Source: Bacteroidota bacterium (GTDB lineage Bacteria; Bacteroidota; Bacteroidia; Chitinophagales; Saprospiraceae). From it: a stretch of 64,000 nucleotides of DNA. A model generated the notes under the pieces. The model saw only the letters and a program-made list of their open reading frames with translations. It made no database searches and was not told the DNA's origin. The translations under genes were made by a program, and so were the position numbers. The stretch spans positions 22,187-86,186 of the forward strand of contig JAHEAQ010000011.1 in NCBI GenBank assembly GCA_024642705.1, given 5' to 3'. Positions 19,513 to 28,516 of the stretch are shown piece by piece (positions within the stretch are counted from its first letter, which is position 1; each line of letters starts with the position of its first letter).

Positions 19513-21771
19513 TTAAAAATTAAAATCTATTCTGAAAGAAAAATTCCTTGGAGCTTCTAATAAAGCGGGTCTGACTGTATAAGCGCTATTTAAAATGTTA
19601 TTAGCTAATAAACTTAATTTATATTGTTTGTAAGTGTAACTTAATCTTGAATTCAGTAAAAAATATCCTGAATCATTAGCAGATCTAAAATTTCTGAGAC
19701 CTGGAATGAACAAATTAAATTCTTCATCTATTGCAAGCATATGGCTGGTGTAGCTGCTGTTCAAAGCCAAACTAAAATCTTTAAAAGAAGCTTCAACATC
19801 AAGCTTTGCTGTATGTAATGATCTATATTTTAAAACATTGTAATCTACTGAAGAAGAACTTTCCACCAATGGAGTAAAATCTTTATATCTTGGATCAAGA
19901 AATGTATAACCAGCAATTATATTTATGGGTAACTTTTTTGAACCCATTTGCCCCATAATATTCATATCCAATCCTCTGATGCGAGTATCTCCGATGTTCG
20001 TTGATTGAAAGCCAAAAATTCCCGATTTTCCTGTTAACAAGAATTCCATCATACTATTGTATTCTGACCAAAATCCAGCTATGTCAATGAAAGCATACAA
20101 TTGTCCTATTTTAACTCCTTGCTTAAATCCCAATTCCGTGGACCATCCTGTTTCTGAATTAAGATTTGCATTTGTAAATATCCTAAAATCTGCTAGTCCA
20201 ACTGTGGTAAATTTTTCTGCTATGGTAGGGAACCGATACCCTTGGCCAAAAGATGCTCGTAAAAAAGAAGTCTTTGCCAATTGATAATTTAAACCAAATC
20301 TAAAAACTGGTTTTTGCTCATTGATGTAATTTTCTTCCACAAACTCCGTATATGTCCCATCGATGACTGTAAATTCATCGTTTTTCAAACTATTGTATTC
20401 ATATCGAATACCAGCTGATAACGAAAGTTTTCCAAAAAGCTTTTTATCTGCCTGTATATATAACCCCGAATTAACAGACCGATATTTAGCTCCACCATAA
20501 AGACCTGCATTTACAAAAGTGGTGGATCCAGAAATGCCTGAAGTTAAACTTAAATCATGTTGTTCAAATTGCTTTTGAAATTGATATTCTCCATACAAAA
20601 GTTGGCTAAAATTGTCTAAACCATTCGCAGTTCCATTGTCAATGTAAAAACTTCTTCCTTGAAATCGGTGCTTATTTCCGTACTTATCAAAATGATTAAT
20701 GTAAGGATCAATCACCCATCGATTATTTAATGATTTCACTTCAGTTCCTGGGAAAGCCTGATATGCTCCACGTATTGCATTATTCCAAAAAATAAAACTT
20801 CCATTATCTGAAATATTACCTGTTATATTTGCTCCAATCGTTGTTCTATCGCTTAATCTGTAACGATTATTCAGAATAATTCTACCTCTCTTTTGATAAG
20901 TATCTGCTCTAAAACTTTCTAATTGCAAATATTGAAATCCTGCTACTAAATCATATTTTCTAAATTTCTGTTTATGTAATAAATTTGCACCAAAGCTATA
21001 TGGTGTTTTATCCCACCACTTTTGTCTTAAATCTTTTGGGTCATTATAATAGGTATATTGCAAGGAAGCATTGGTTTCAGGTTCTGAACCTGGTTGTGCA
21101 TATCTTACATTAATCACTCCATTCAAAGCAGAAGAACCGTACAGAGCTGACGCCGCTCCTTTGACAACTTCAACTTGAGCTATATTTTCTAAAGCAATGT
21201 CGTTCCAATTTGGGAATCCAGCATCAGGTTGAAGAGCAGGAATATTATCAATTAAGAGCAAAACCCGAGATCCTGCTCCGTAAGAATAACCAGAACCCCC
21301 TCGAATATTTGGTTGGCCATCAATTATTTCAACACCAGGTAATAAATTTAGACTTTTCTCTAAAGAAGTACTGTTGATACTCTTGATGATATTGGGCTTG
21401 AGTACCTCAATAGAAACTGTGCTTACACCAAGATTCTGTTCAATCATACTAGCTGAAATAACAGCTGTTTCCAAAATATTGTTGGAAGGAAAAAGTTTGA
21501 TGGTTATTAATTCTTGAAAATTTACTATATCAACCTTTTGTGTTTCAAAACCAATGTAGCTTGCGTTAATTACTGGATCAAGAATTAAAACATTGATTTT
21601 AAAATCTCCAAGTACATCGGTAATTACGGTATCGACTGAGGACACAATTGTTGCTCCGATAAGTGGAACAGAGGAACCACTTTCGATAATACGTCCTTGA
21701 ATAATTGTTTGTTGGCTATATAGACCACTGAAAACAAATAAAAATAAAATCGTCTTAAATATGATTCGCAT
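19513..21771 (-). CDS. TonB-dependent outer-membrane receptor
   Basis: 752 residues: signal peptide (MRIIFKTILFLFVFSGLYSQ), an N-terminal carboxypeptidase-regulatory-like beta-sandwich (about 22-100), a plug domain (about 115-225; SLEKSLNLLPGVEIIDGQPNIRGG and ALENIAQVEVVKGAASALYGSSALNGVINV) and a 22-strand type barrel ending in FSFRIDFNF. The protein imports a large or scarce ligand across the outer membrane using TonB energy. The plug and its size resemble siderophore, vitamin or metal receptors more than SusC (which is about 1000 residues and paired with SusD); no SusD is present. The ligand is unknown. The DUF547 lipoprotein gene follows. Confidence 0.93.
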   Translation of the reverse strand: MRIIFKTILFLFVFSGLYSQQTIIQGRIIESGSSVPLIGATIVSSVDTVITDVLGDFKINVLILDPVINASYIGFETQKVDIVNFQELITIKLFPSNNILETAVISASMIEQNLGVSTVSIEVLKPNIIKSINSTSLEKSLNLLPGVEIIDGQPNIRGGSGYSYGAGSRVLLLIDNIPALQPDAGFPNWNDIALENIAQVEVVKGAASALYGSSALNGVINVRYAQPGSEPETNASLQYTYYNDPKDLRQKWWDKTPYSFGANLLHKQKFRKYDLVAGFQYLQLESFRADTYQKRGRIILNNRYRLSDRTTIGANITGNISDNGSFIFWNNAIRGAYQAFPGTEVKSLNNRWVIDPYINHFDKYGNKHRFQGRSFYIDNGTANGLDNFSQLLYGEYQFQKQFEQHDLSLTSGISGSTTFVNAGLYGGAKYRSVNSGLYIQADKKLFGKLSLSAGIRYEYNSLKNDEFTVIDGTYTEFVEENYINEQKPVFRFGLNYQLAKTSFLRASFGQGYRFPTIAEKFTTVGLADFRIFTNANLNSETGWSTELGFKQGVKIGQLYAFIDIAGFWSEYNSMMEFLLTGKSGIFGFQSTNIGDTRIRGLDMNIMGQMGSKKLPINIIAGYTFLDPRYKDFTPLVESSSSVDYNVLKYRSLHTAKLDVEASFKDFSLALNSSYTSHMLAIDEEFNLFIPGLRNFRSANDSGYFLLNSRLSYTYKQYKLSLLANNILNSAYTVRPALLEAPRNFSFRIDFNF

Positions 21772-21811
21772 CTTCCAAATCTATGCAATCCATATTAATT
21801 TAGATTATTTT

Positions 21812-22300
21812 TTATTCTATTTCTTCATCAATTAATGGAAATTCGATAGGTTTGATCATTGGCAATTTAACCCATCTTGCTTCTTCTTTGCTGATACTCC
21901 ACATTCTAAGGAATCCTCCAGAGGCTTTTGCAACGTGTTCCGCTAAGCTTAAAATACTTGCATAATAGGTAGCTCCAACAGTTTGATTTAATTTAGCAAG
22001 CACCTCATTGATTCTTCCCAATCTTTCTGAAATGATCAAACTCCTAGATTCTGTGTCAGTAGGTAATTGTCCGAGAAGTCTATTCATACTTTCTTCAAAA
22101 GTTGCTTCTACTTCGTGGTAAAAATGATTTAAAATTTCGGGACCTTGATAAGTTCTAATTTTTGACAATTTTGTGACCCATTCTTTTTCTTTGGCATCAA
22201 TAACACCATCTGCTCCCGCTATTAAAATAGTAATTAATGGAATAGCTTCCTTCAAATTACCATATTCATTTATCGATATTCCTTCAAAATATTTGGTCAT
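21812..22300 (-). CDS. TerB-like family protein
   Basis: 162 residues from the ATG at 22300; the longer frame would need a TTG at 22330. All-helical, with the TerB-type signature LITILIAGADGVIDAKEKEWVTKL near residues 20-45: acidic residues in an EF-hand-like DGVID loop that in TerB proteins bind metal. No signal peptide, so cytoplasmic. The call is fold-level; a specific role (tellurite resistance or membrane-stress response) is not supported by neighbours. It lies 40 bases upstream of the TonB receptor on the same strand. Confidence 0.75.
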   Translation of the reverse strand: MTKYFEGISINEYGNLKEAIPLITILIAGADGVIDAKEKEWVTKLSKIRTYQGPEILNHFYHEVEATFEESMNRLLGQLPTDTESRSLIISERLGRINEVLAKLNQTVGATYYASILSLAEHVAKASGGFLRMWSISKEEARWVKLPMIKPIEFPLIDEEIE

Positions 22301-22528
22301 GTAGAATCGTGTTTGTTTAATAATGTTCAACGAAACTTATTCGCATAAGTTTTTATAAAATCTAAATTTTTCACAAAAATAATTTTTTTATGAAAATGGT
22401 TGCTATAAATCTTATCATATTTATTCAATTTCTATAACTGAAAACGTCTAAAAGTTTTGCAAAATTCCATAAACACATCGAAATATTATATATATCATTA
22501 TTATATATTTATTTTCGCTGCTTAGATT

Positions 22529-25165
22529 ATGGGAAAAACATTAAAATCAAAAGAGAATAAGCTGACTCCGTTAATGCAACAATACTTCAAAACAAAATCG
22601 AAGTATCCGGATGCTATATTATTATTTAGAGTTGGGGATTTTTATGAAACTTTTGGGGATGATGCCATCAAAGTATCAGAAGTTTTGGGAATTGTCCTTA
22701 CCAAACGGAATAATGGAGGAACCGATGTTCCATTAGCTGGATTTCCATACCATTCGTTGGATTTATATCTTCCGAGACTAATAAAAAATGGCTTTCGTGT
22801 AGCCATTTGTGAGCAATTAGAAAAACCTAGCAAAGAAAAGAAAATTGTAAAAAGAGGTGTGACAGAAGTGATAACACCTGGTTTGACAATAGACGACAAA
22901 TTGCTCAACCACAAAAGCAATAATTTTCTTTGTGCATTGCATGTAGTCAATAAAAAATATGGAATTGCCTTTTTAGATCATTCAACTGGAGAATTTTTTA
23001 TTAGCCAGGGAGATCAATTACGAATTGAAAAGTTGATTCAAAGTTTTCAACCATCTGAAATAATTTATTCAAAGTCCAACAAAGAGAAAATTGAAAAATT
23101 CATTGGCTCTGAATATTATATATATTATTTGGATGAATGGATATTTGTTGAAGACTTTGCAACTGAAAAACTTCTCGAACATTTCAAAGTTCAAAGTTTA
23201 AAGGGCTTTGGAATTGAAGAAGTACATGAAGGGCAAATTGCAGCTGGTGCTATTTTACATTATTTAGCTACAACTCAAAACACAAAATTACAACACATCA
23301 ACACGATTCATCGAATTCAGCTAGATGATTATGTGTGGTTAGATAAATTTACCATTCGAAATCTTGAACTCATTCAGAGCAATCATGCCACAGGAATACC
23401 GTTAATCGAAATACTTGATAAGACAATCTCTCCAATGGGATCAAGAATGATGCGAAATTGGGTATTGTTACCTTTGCTTTCTGTTACAAAAATAAATGAG
23501 CGTTTACAAATAGTTGAATTTATTAAAAGTAGTCCTTCTTTTGGTGAAGAAATAATTGCTTGCCTGAAACAAATTGGAGATTTAGAAAGATTAGTTTCAA
23601 AAATAAGTACAGGAAAAATTGCACCCCGAGAATTAAAGCAACTTGAAAATGCGCTGAACCAAATTCCAAAAATTCAGGAAATAACTGAAAAAACTAATTT
23701 AGATTCCTTAAAATTTATTAGCTCTGGGCTGAACCCTTGTGAAAAAATAAAAAATAAGATAGCAAAAACAATAAAAGTTGATCCACCATCCATGATTTCT
23801 AAAGGAGAAGTAATTATGGATGGAATCCATGAGGAACTGGATGATCTAAGATATATTGTAAGCAATAGTAAAAGTCTTTTAATTGAAATCCAACAAACGG
23901 AAGCTGAAAAAACAGGGATAACTAACCTGAAAATAGGTTTTAATAATGTATTTGGATATTATTTAGAAGTAACAAACAAATATAAAAATCAAGGCTTAAT
24001 TCCCGATCATTGGGTCAGAAAACAGACATTAACAGGTGCTGAAAGGTATATCACTGATGAGCTTAAAAAATTAGAAACCAAGATTTTAGGTGCTGAAGAA
24101 AAGATTCTAAGCATCGAGGAAATGATTTATAATGAATTGGTGGAATCAATTATGGATTTTATTCCTATAATTCAACACAATGCTCAAATTATTGCAAGAT
24201 TAGATTGTCTTCAAAGTTTAGCAAAAATTGCTGAACTAAACAATTATTGCAAGCCTATTATCAATGAATCTTTAGTCATTGATATAAAAGATTCCCGACA
24301 TCCAGTTATCGAAAGACATATGGCTGTTGATGAATCTTATGTTCCAAATGATATTCATTTGAATACTGAGGATTCCCAAATAATGATGATAACTGGGCCG
24401 AATATGTCCGGAAAATCTGCGATTTTAAGGCAGACAGCATTAATCTGCCTTATGGCTCAAATGGGTTCTTTCGTCCCTGCAAGTCATGCTGAAATTGGTT
24501 TTATTGACAAACTGTTTACAAGGGTTGGTGCTTCGGATAATATAAGTTCAGGTGAATCGACATTCATGGTAGAAATGAATGAAACTGCATCTATTATGAA
24601 TAATCTTTCTGAACGAAGCCTTATATTGTTGGATGAAATAGGCAGAGGAACAAGCACCTATGATGGTATTTCAATAGCATGGTCATTGGCAGAATTTCTA
24701 CATAATTCAGCTAAGTTTCAGCCAAAAACACTTTTCGCTACCCATTACCACGAATTGAATAAATTAGCAGATCGTTACGATCGCATAAAAAACTTTAACG
24801 TGGCAACTAAAGAAGTCTCCAATAAAGTCATTTTTCTTAGAAAATTAATTGCTGGGGGAAGCAATCACAGTTTTGGTATCCATGTTGCCCAAATGGCAGG
24901 GATGCCGAAATCAATTGTAATTCGCGCTCAGGAAATATTGCATGAATTGGAACAAAAATCATTTGAAACAACTAAAGATTCTGGAGATCTTTCTGCCAAA
25001 TTAGACCAAGTTAGCAATGCTATGCAGTTGTCCATTTTTGAAACTGTTGATCCGACAGCAGGCAAAATTAAAGCAGCCCTAAATGAAGTTGACATTCATA
25101 GAATGACACCTATAGATTGCATGATGAAGTTGAATGAATTGAAAAAGATGATCGATGCAAATTAG
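22529..25165 (+). CDS. mutS: DNA mismatch repair protein MutS
   Basis: 878 residues. Recognises mismatches and small loops in DNA and recruits MutL. Mismatch-contacting motif GDFYE at 36-40 (Phe38, Glu40), connector and lever domains, Walker A GPNMSGKS at 623-630, Walker B with ILLDEIGRGTSTYDG, and the ATFATHYHEL-type switch (FATHYHELNKL). C-terminal helix-turn-helix region present (MTPIDCMMKLNELKKMI). Full family length with no disruption. Monocistronic; divergent from the TerB-like gene and convergent with the ArsC-like gene. Confidence 0.98.
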   Translation: MGKTLKSKENKLTPLMQQYFKTKSKYPDAILLFRVGDFYETFGDDAIKVSEVLGIVLTKRNNGGTDVPLAGFPYHSLDLYLPRLIKNGFRVAICEQLEKPSKEKKIVKRGVTEVITPGLTIDDKLLNHKSNNFLCALHVVNKKYGIAFLDHSTGEFFISQGDQLRIEKLIQSFQPSEIIYSKSNKEKIEKFIGSEYYIYYLDEWIFVEDFATEKLLEHFKVQSLKGFGIEEVHEGQIAAGAILHYLATTQNTKLQHINTIHRIQLDDYVWLDKFTIRNLELIQSNHATGIPLIEILDKTISPMGSRMMRNWVLLPLLSVTKINERLQIVEFIKSSPSFGEEIIACLKQIGDLERLVSKISTGKIAPRELKQLENALNQIPKIQEITEKTNLDSLKFISSGLNPCEKIKNKIAKTIKVDPPSMISKGEVIMDGIHEELDDLRYIVSNSKSLLIEIQQTEAEKTGITNLKIGFNNVFGYYLEVTNKYKNQGLIPDHWVRKQTLTGAERYITDELKKLETKILGAEEKILSIEEMIYNELVESIMDFIPIIQHNAQIIARLDCLQSLAKIAELNNYCKPIINESLVIDIKDSRHPVIERHMAVDESYVPNDIHLNTEDSQIMMITGPNMSGKSAILRQTALICLMAQMGSFVPASHAEIGFIDKLFTRVGASDNISSGESTFMVEMNETASIMNNLSERSLILLDEIGRGTSTYDGISIAWSLAEFLHNSAKFQPKTLFATHYHELNKLADRYDRIKNFNVATKEVSNKVIFLRKLIAGGSNHSFGIHVAQMAGMPKSIVIRAQEILHELEQKSFETTKDSGDLSAKLDQVSNAMQLSIFETVDPTAGKIKAALNEVDIHRMTPIDCMMKLNELKKMIDAN

Positions 25166-25188
25166 AGTAAATATGTAATAATATTCAT

Positions 25189-25527
25189 TTAGATTAGACT
25201 TAATACATTTTCCGGTGGTCTCCCTATTATTGCTTTTTCATTCTCAATTACAATTGGTCTTTCAATTAATTTTGGATTATTAACCATTATTTCAATCCAT
25301 TCTGCTTCAGAATATTGTTTTGAAGAAAATTGTTCCTTATATATTTTTTCTCCCTTTCTGACTAATTGTTCAGCAGAAATATTTAACTTTTTCAAAATAG
25401 ATTTTAGTTCATTTTTACTAGGTATTTGATCTAGATATAATATTATTTCGGGGGTTTTTCCGTGACTTTTTAGTAGCTCAAGTGTTTCTCTACTTTTAGC
25501 ACATCTAGGATTATGATATATTTGCAT
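25189..25527 (-). CDS. ArsC/Spx-family thioredoxin-fold reductase
   Basis: 112 residues. The active-site loop HNPRCAKSR gives the catalytic Cys9, and the three Arg that form the oxyanion site in glutaredoxin-coupled arsenate reductase are at 57, 90 and 103 (LVRKGE, IERPIV, GRPPEN). This matches E. coli-type ArsC and its YfgD-like relatives, which reduce arsenate to arsenite with glutathione/glutaredoxin. No ars genes are nearby, so the physiological substrate may differ. Start at 25527 gives the canonical MQIYHNPRC opening. Confidence 0.88.
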   Translation of the reverse strand: MQIYHNPRCAKSRETLELLKSHGKTPEIILYLDQIPSKNELKSILKKLNISAEQLVRKGEKIYKEQFSSKQYSEAEWIEIMVNNPKLIERPIVIENEKAIIGRPPENVLSLI

Positions 25528-25551
25528 TTTTAATTTTAATTAATCCATAAA

Positions 25552-25980
25552 ATGATTTGGAAACGTAAATTTACAATCAATAATTTAAATAATAGGGAAC
25601 CAAATTGCTTAAATACCAATTTAGGGATCAAATTTTCTGATTTTGGGGACGACTTCATAAAAGCCACAATGCCTGTGGACCATCGAACCATTCAACCTTA
25701 TGGTATTTTGCATGGTGGCGCATCCGCCAGTCTTGCTGAAACAATTGGTTCAGTTGCTTCGTTGTTATGTATACCGGAAAATCTAAACAGGGTTCCCGTA
25801 GGAATTGAAATTAATGCAAGTCATTTAAAAAGTGTAAGTCAAGGTATGGTAACAGCAACTGCTCGACCTGTTAGAATTGGTAGAAACTTGCATGTTTGGA
25901 ACATAGAGATTAGAAATGAGGACGAAGATTTAATTTGTATTTCAAGATTAACAACAATGATTATTGATAAACAATCATAG
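25552..25980 (+). CDS. Hotdog-fold acyl-CoA thioesterase (YdiI/PaaI-like)
   Basis: 142 residues, cytoplasmic. The motif GILHGGASASLAET carries the catalytic Glu63, and Gln48 and His54 fall at the same positions as the residues I recall for E. coli YdiI, the 1,4-dihydroxy-2-naphthoyl-CoA hydrolase of menaquinone synthesis. A menaquinone role is therefore plausible in this menaquinone-using phylum but other acyl-CoAs are possible, and no other men gene is present. The stop is directly followed by the ATG of the next gene. Confidence 0.88.
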   Translation: MIWKRKFTINNLNNREPNCLNTNLGIKFSDFGDDFIKATMPVDHRTIQPYGILHGGASASLAETIGSVASLLCIPENLNRVPVGIEINASHLKSVSQGMVTATARPVRIGRNLHVWNIEIRNEDEDLICISRLTTMIIDKQS

Positions 25981-28326
25981 ATGAAACTTTATACCATAGT
26001 TTGCCTTTTGTTTTTGAGCTTTTATTTAAATAGCCAGTCCAATTTCAATTTAGAATTAATGGCAAATGTAAAATTGGAAAATGATGCAAATGATATCTGG
26101 GGTTATGTCGATGAAAATGGAGTGGAATATGCAATTGTGGGAACGGTTTCAAACACTTTAATTTTTAACCTTGCCAATCCAAGTCAACCGGTTTTAATTG
26201 CCACAATTAATGGTGCTCGTTCTATATGGAGAGATTTAAAAAGTTATAAAAACTATATTTATGTTGTAGCAGATCAAGGGGAAGATGGACTTCTTGTAAT
26301 TGACATGAAAAATGCCCCAGAAACTATTACCTCAAAAAAAATGATTTTGCCTACACCCACAGGACAAATTACCAGGTGCCATAATTTATATATTGATCAA
26401 AAAAGTGGTATTTTATTCTTTGCAGGATGCAATATTTCTGGCGCAGTGCTAGCATTTGACCTTAAAACAGATCCTGAAAACCCAAGTTTTATCAATAAAA
26501 TAAGTTCAAATTATTCGCATGATGTTTTTGTTCAAGATGAAATTGTTTTTTCGTCAGAAATTAACAACGGGCAATTAGCTATTTTTGACATTGCCGATAT
26601 TCAAAATCCTAAACCATTAGGAACAGTTCAGACCACTGGATTTTTCACGCACAATGCATGGGCAAACGAAGACAATACTTTTGTGTATACCACTGATGAA
26701 GTTTCCAATGGAACTATAGATGCCTATGACATTACTGACCTTAAAAATCCAAGACGTGTGGATGCATTTATTCCAGAAAGTGAAGAAAACAAAGGCACCG
26801 TAGTTCATAATACTCATTTTATCAATGATTTCTTGGTTACTTCTTGGTATTCTTATGGTGTAGTCATTACTGATGTCAGTAACCCAAACAAAATAATTGA
26901 AGTTGGACATTACGATACAGAACTGGATGGAGGACCTGGTTGTTGGGGTGTATATCCTTATTTACCTTCTGGATTAATCATAGCTTCTGATATAACAAAT
27001 GGATTATTCGTTTTAAAACCAACCTATAAAAGGGCATCCTTTTTATCCGGAAAAGTTACAGACAAAGCGACTGGGGCTCCAATTTTTAATGCTCAAATTA
27101 GAATTATATCAGATAACCCGAATGGTGAAAAAAGTGATCCGCAAGGTAATTATACTATTGGCCAATTGAACACAGGCATATTTGAAATTTCTTTTGATCA
27201 CCCGCTATATAATCAAAAAAAAGCTACTGTAGAACTTAAAAATGGAATGGAAACAGTGCTGAACATTCAACTTGAAAAAAGCAAACTTTACACCCAAAAC
27301 TTTAGAGTTATTGATAATATAACAAGGAGGCCGATTTCTGAAGCAGATATTAAAATAGAAAATAGCGAATTAACCTATGATTTCAAATCTGATTCAAATG
27401 GCAATATTGTAGGATCCGTAATTGAAGGAGAATATGAAATAGTTGCTGGGAGTTGGGGATATAAATATGCTTCTTTTAATAAATATATAACTTCAGACAA
27501 TACATATACCATTGTTCTTTTTAAAGGGTATGAAGATGATTTTATTTTTGACTACCAATGGGAAACAATCACCCCAAATGAGAGAAGCAGATGGGTAAGA
27601 GAAATACCAATTCCAACATTTTATGATGGAAATCCTTCGAATGTTTATGCAGATGTTTGGGGGGATTTTGGTCATGAGTGCTACTTAACTGGCAACGGAA
27701 TGGGCGGAACAGGGCAATTTGATGTGGATGACGGCACTTCGATCCTGATTTCACCTATGATGGATCTAACGGAATATACCAATGCATGGTTGACTTTTAG
27801 ACCCTGGTTCTTCAACGCTGGGGGCTCAGGAACGATCCCAAATGATAGTTTCAATATTTTAGCATTTAATGGAACCGAAAAAGTTTTGTTAAAAACCATC
27901 CATCAAAACACAGATGGATGGGGAGAAGAACTAAAGTTTGATCTATCTGAATTTTTGAGCCTTAATAATAGTGTTCAAATATTTTTTGAAGCCAGTGATG
28001 ATGCTTCTGACCCCCACCTAGTTGAGGCAGGAATTGACGTTTTCAAGGTATCAAAAACTTTAAATTTTGAAAAACAAGATTTGAAATGGTCATTTTTCCC
28101 TAATCCTGTGCAAAAGGATATGTATATAAGTTATCCAGAAAATCTTAATAATGTTCAATTTGCTATTTTTTCTATTAATGGCAAATTGGTTAGTAAAGAA
28201 TTTATAGAAAATACTTCCGCATTTGAAGTCATTACATTAAGAGCGCCAGAAAATTCGGGAATTTATGTATTAAACATTCTATCTGAAGGAAAATCATTAC
28301 AAACTTTAAAATTCATTAAAATTTAA
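25981..28326 (+). CDS. Choice-of-anchor B / LVIVD-repeat protein with T9SS type A sorting domain
   Basis: 781 residues, ATG immediately after the preceding stop. Signal peptide (MKLYTIVCLLFLSFYLNSQ), then a seven-blade propeller of LVIVD-like repeats (about 30-345; DGLLVIDMKNAPET, LAIFDIADIQNPKPLG, AYDITDLKNPRRV, VVITDVSNPNKI), typical of choice-of-anchor-B proteins. Two carboxypeptidase-regulatory-like modules follow (about 350-510; FLSGKVTDKATGAPIFNAQI), then a jellyroll-like segment (about 510-690) and a T9SS tail (FFPNPVQKDMYIS to LQTLKFIKI). Predicted cell-surface or secreted protein; ligand or substrate unknown. The zero-base join with the thioesterase gene suggests co-transcription without obvious functional link. 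Confidence 0.88.
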   Translation: MKLYTIVCLLFLSFYLNSQSNFNLELMANVKLENDANDIWGYVDENGVEYAIVGTVSNTLIFNLANPSQPVLIATINGARSIWRDLKSYKNYIYVVADQGEDGLLVIDMKNAPETITSKKMILPTPTGQITRCHNLYIDQKSGILFFAGCNISGAVLAFDLKTDPENPSFINKISSNYSHDVFVQDEIVFSSEINNGQLAIFDIADIQNPKPLGTVQTTGFFTHNAWANEDNTFVYTTDEVSNGTIDAYDITDLKNPRRVDAFIPESEENKGTVVHNTHFINDFLVTSWYSYGVVITDVSNPNKIIEVGHYDTELDGGPGCWGVYPYLPSGLIIASDITNGLFVLKPTYKRASFLSGKVTDKATGAPIFNAQIRIISDNPNGEKSDPQGNYTIGQLNTGIFEISFDHPLYNQKKATVELKNGMETVLNIQLEKSKLYTQNFRVIDNITRRPISEADIKIENSELTYDFKSDSNGNIVGSVIEGEYEIVAGSWGYKYASFNKYITSDNTYTIVLFKGYEDDFIFDYQWETITPNERSRWVREIPIPTFYDGNPSNVYADVWGDFGHECYLTGNGMGGTGQFDVDDGTSILISPMMDLTEYTNAWLTFRPWFFNAGGSGTIPNDSFNILAFNGTEKVLLKTIHQNTDGWGEELKFDLSEFLSLNNSVQIFFEASDDASDPHLVEAGIDVFKVSKTLNFEKQDLKWSFFPNPVQKDMYISYPENLNNVQFAIFSINGKLVSKEFIENTSAFEVITLRAPENSGIYVLNILSEGKSLQTLKFIKI

Positions 28327-28465
28327 CCGTTTTTCCTTAAAAAAATATTGCAAAATATTGATTTTAACATTGTTTTATAAAATCCAGTAAAATCAATTTC
28401 CGAGCATATTCTTGCTTGAACTCCTTAATGTGAAATTTGGATAATTTAAGCGTGGGAATGGTCTG

Positions 28466-28493
28466 TTTTGTTTATGTTTTTGTGTTATATTGG
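28466..28493 (+). promoter_or_regulatory. Weak promoter-like site before the third VPS10 gene
   Basis: TTTTG at 28466-28470 is followed after 15 bases by TATATTGG, a shortened form of the Bacteroidota TTTG/TAnnTTTG pair. Transcription would start near 28500, which fits the ATG at 28517 but not the upstream ATG-like start at 28490. Confidence 0.3.
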
Positions 28494-28516
28494 CAAAGAT
28501 TAAAAACAAGACAAAA

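Noticed and set aside
22301..22330. TTG start for the TerB-like gene
   Set aside because: An ATG ten codons downstream gives a more normal N-terminus; no supporting ribosome site for the TTG.
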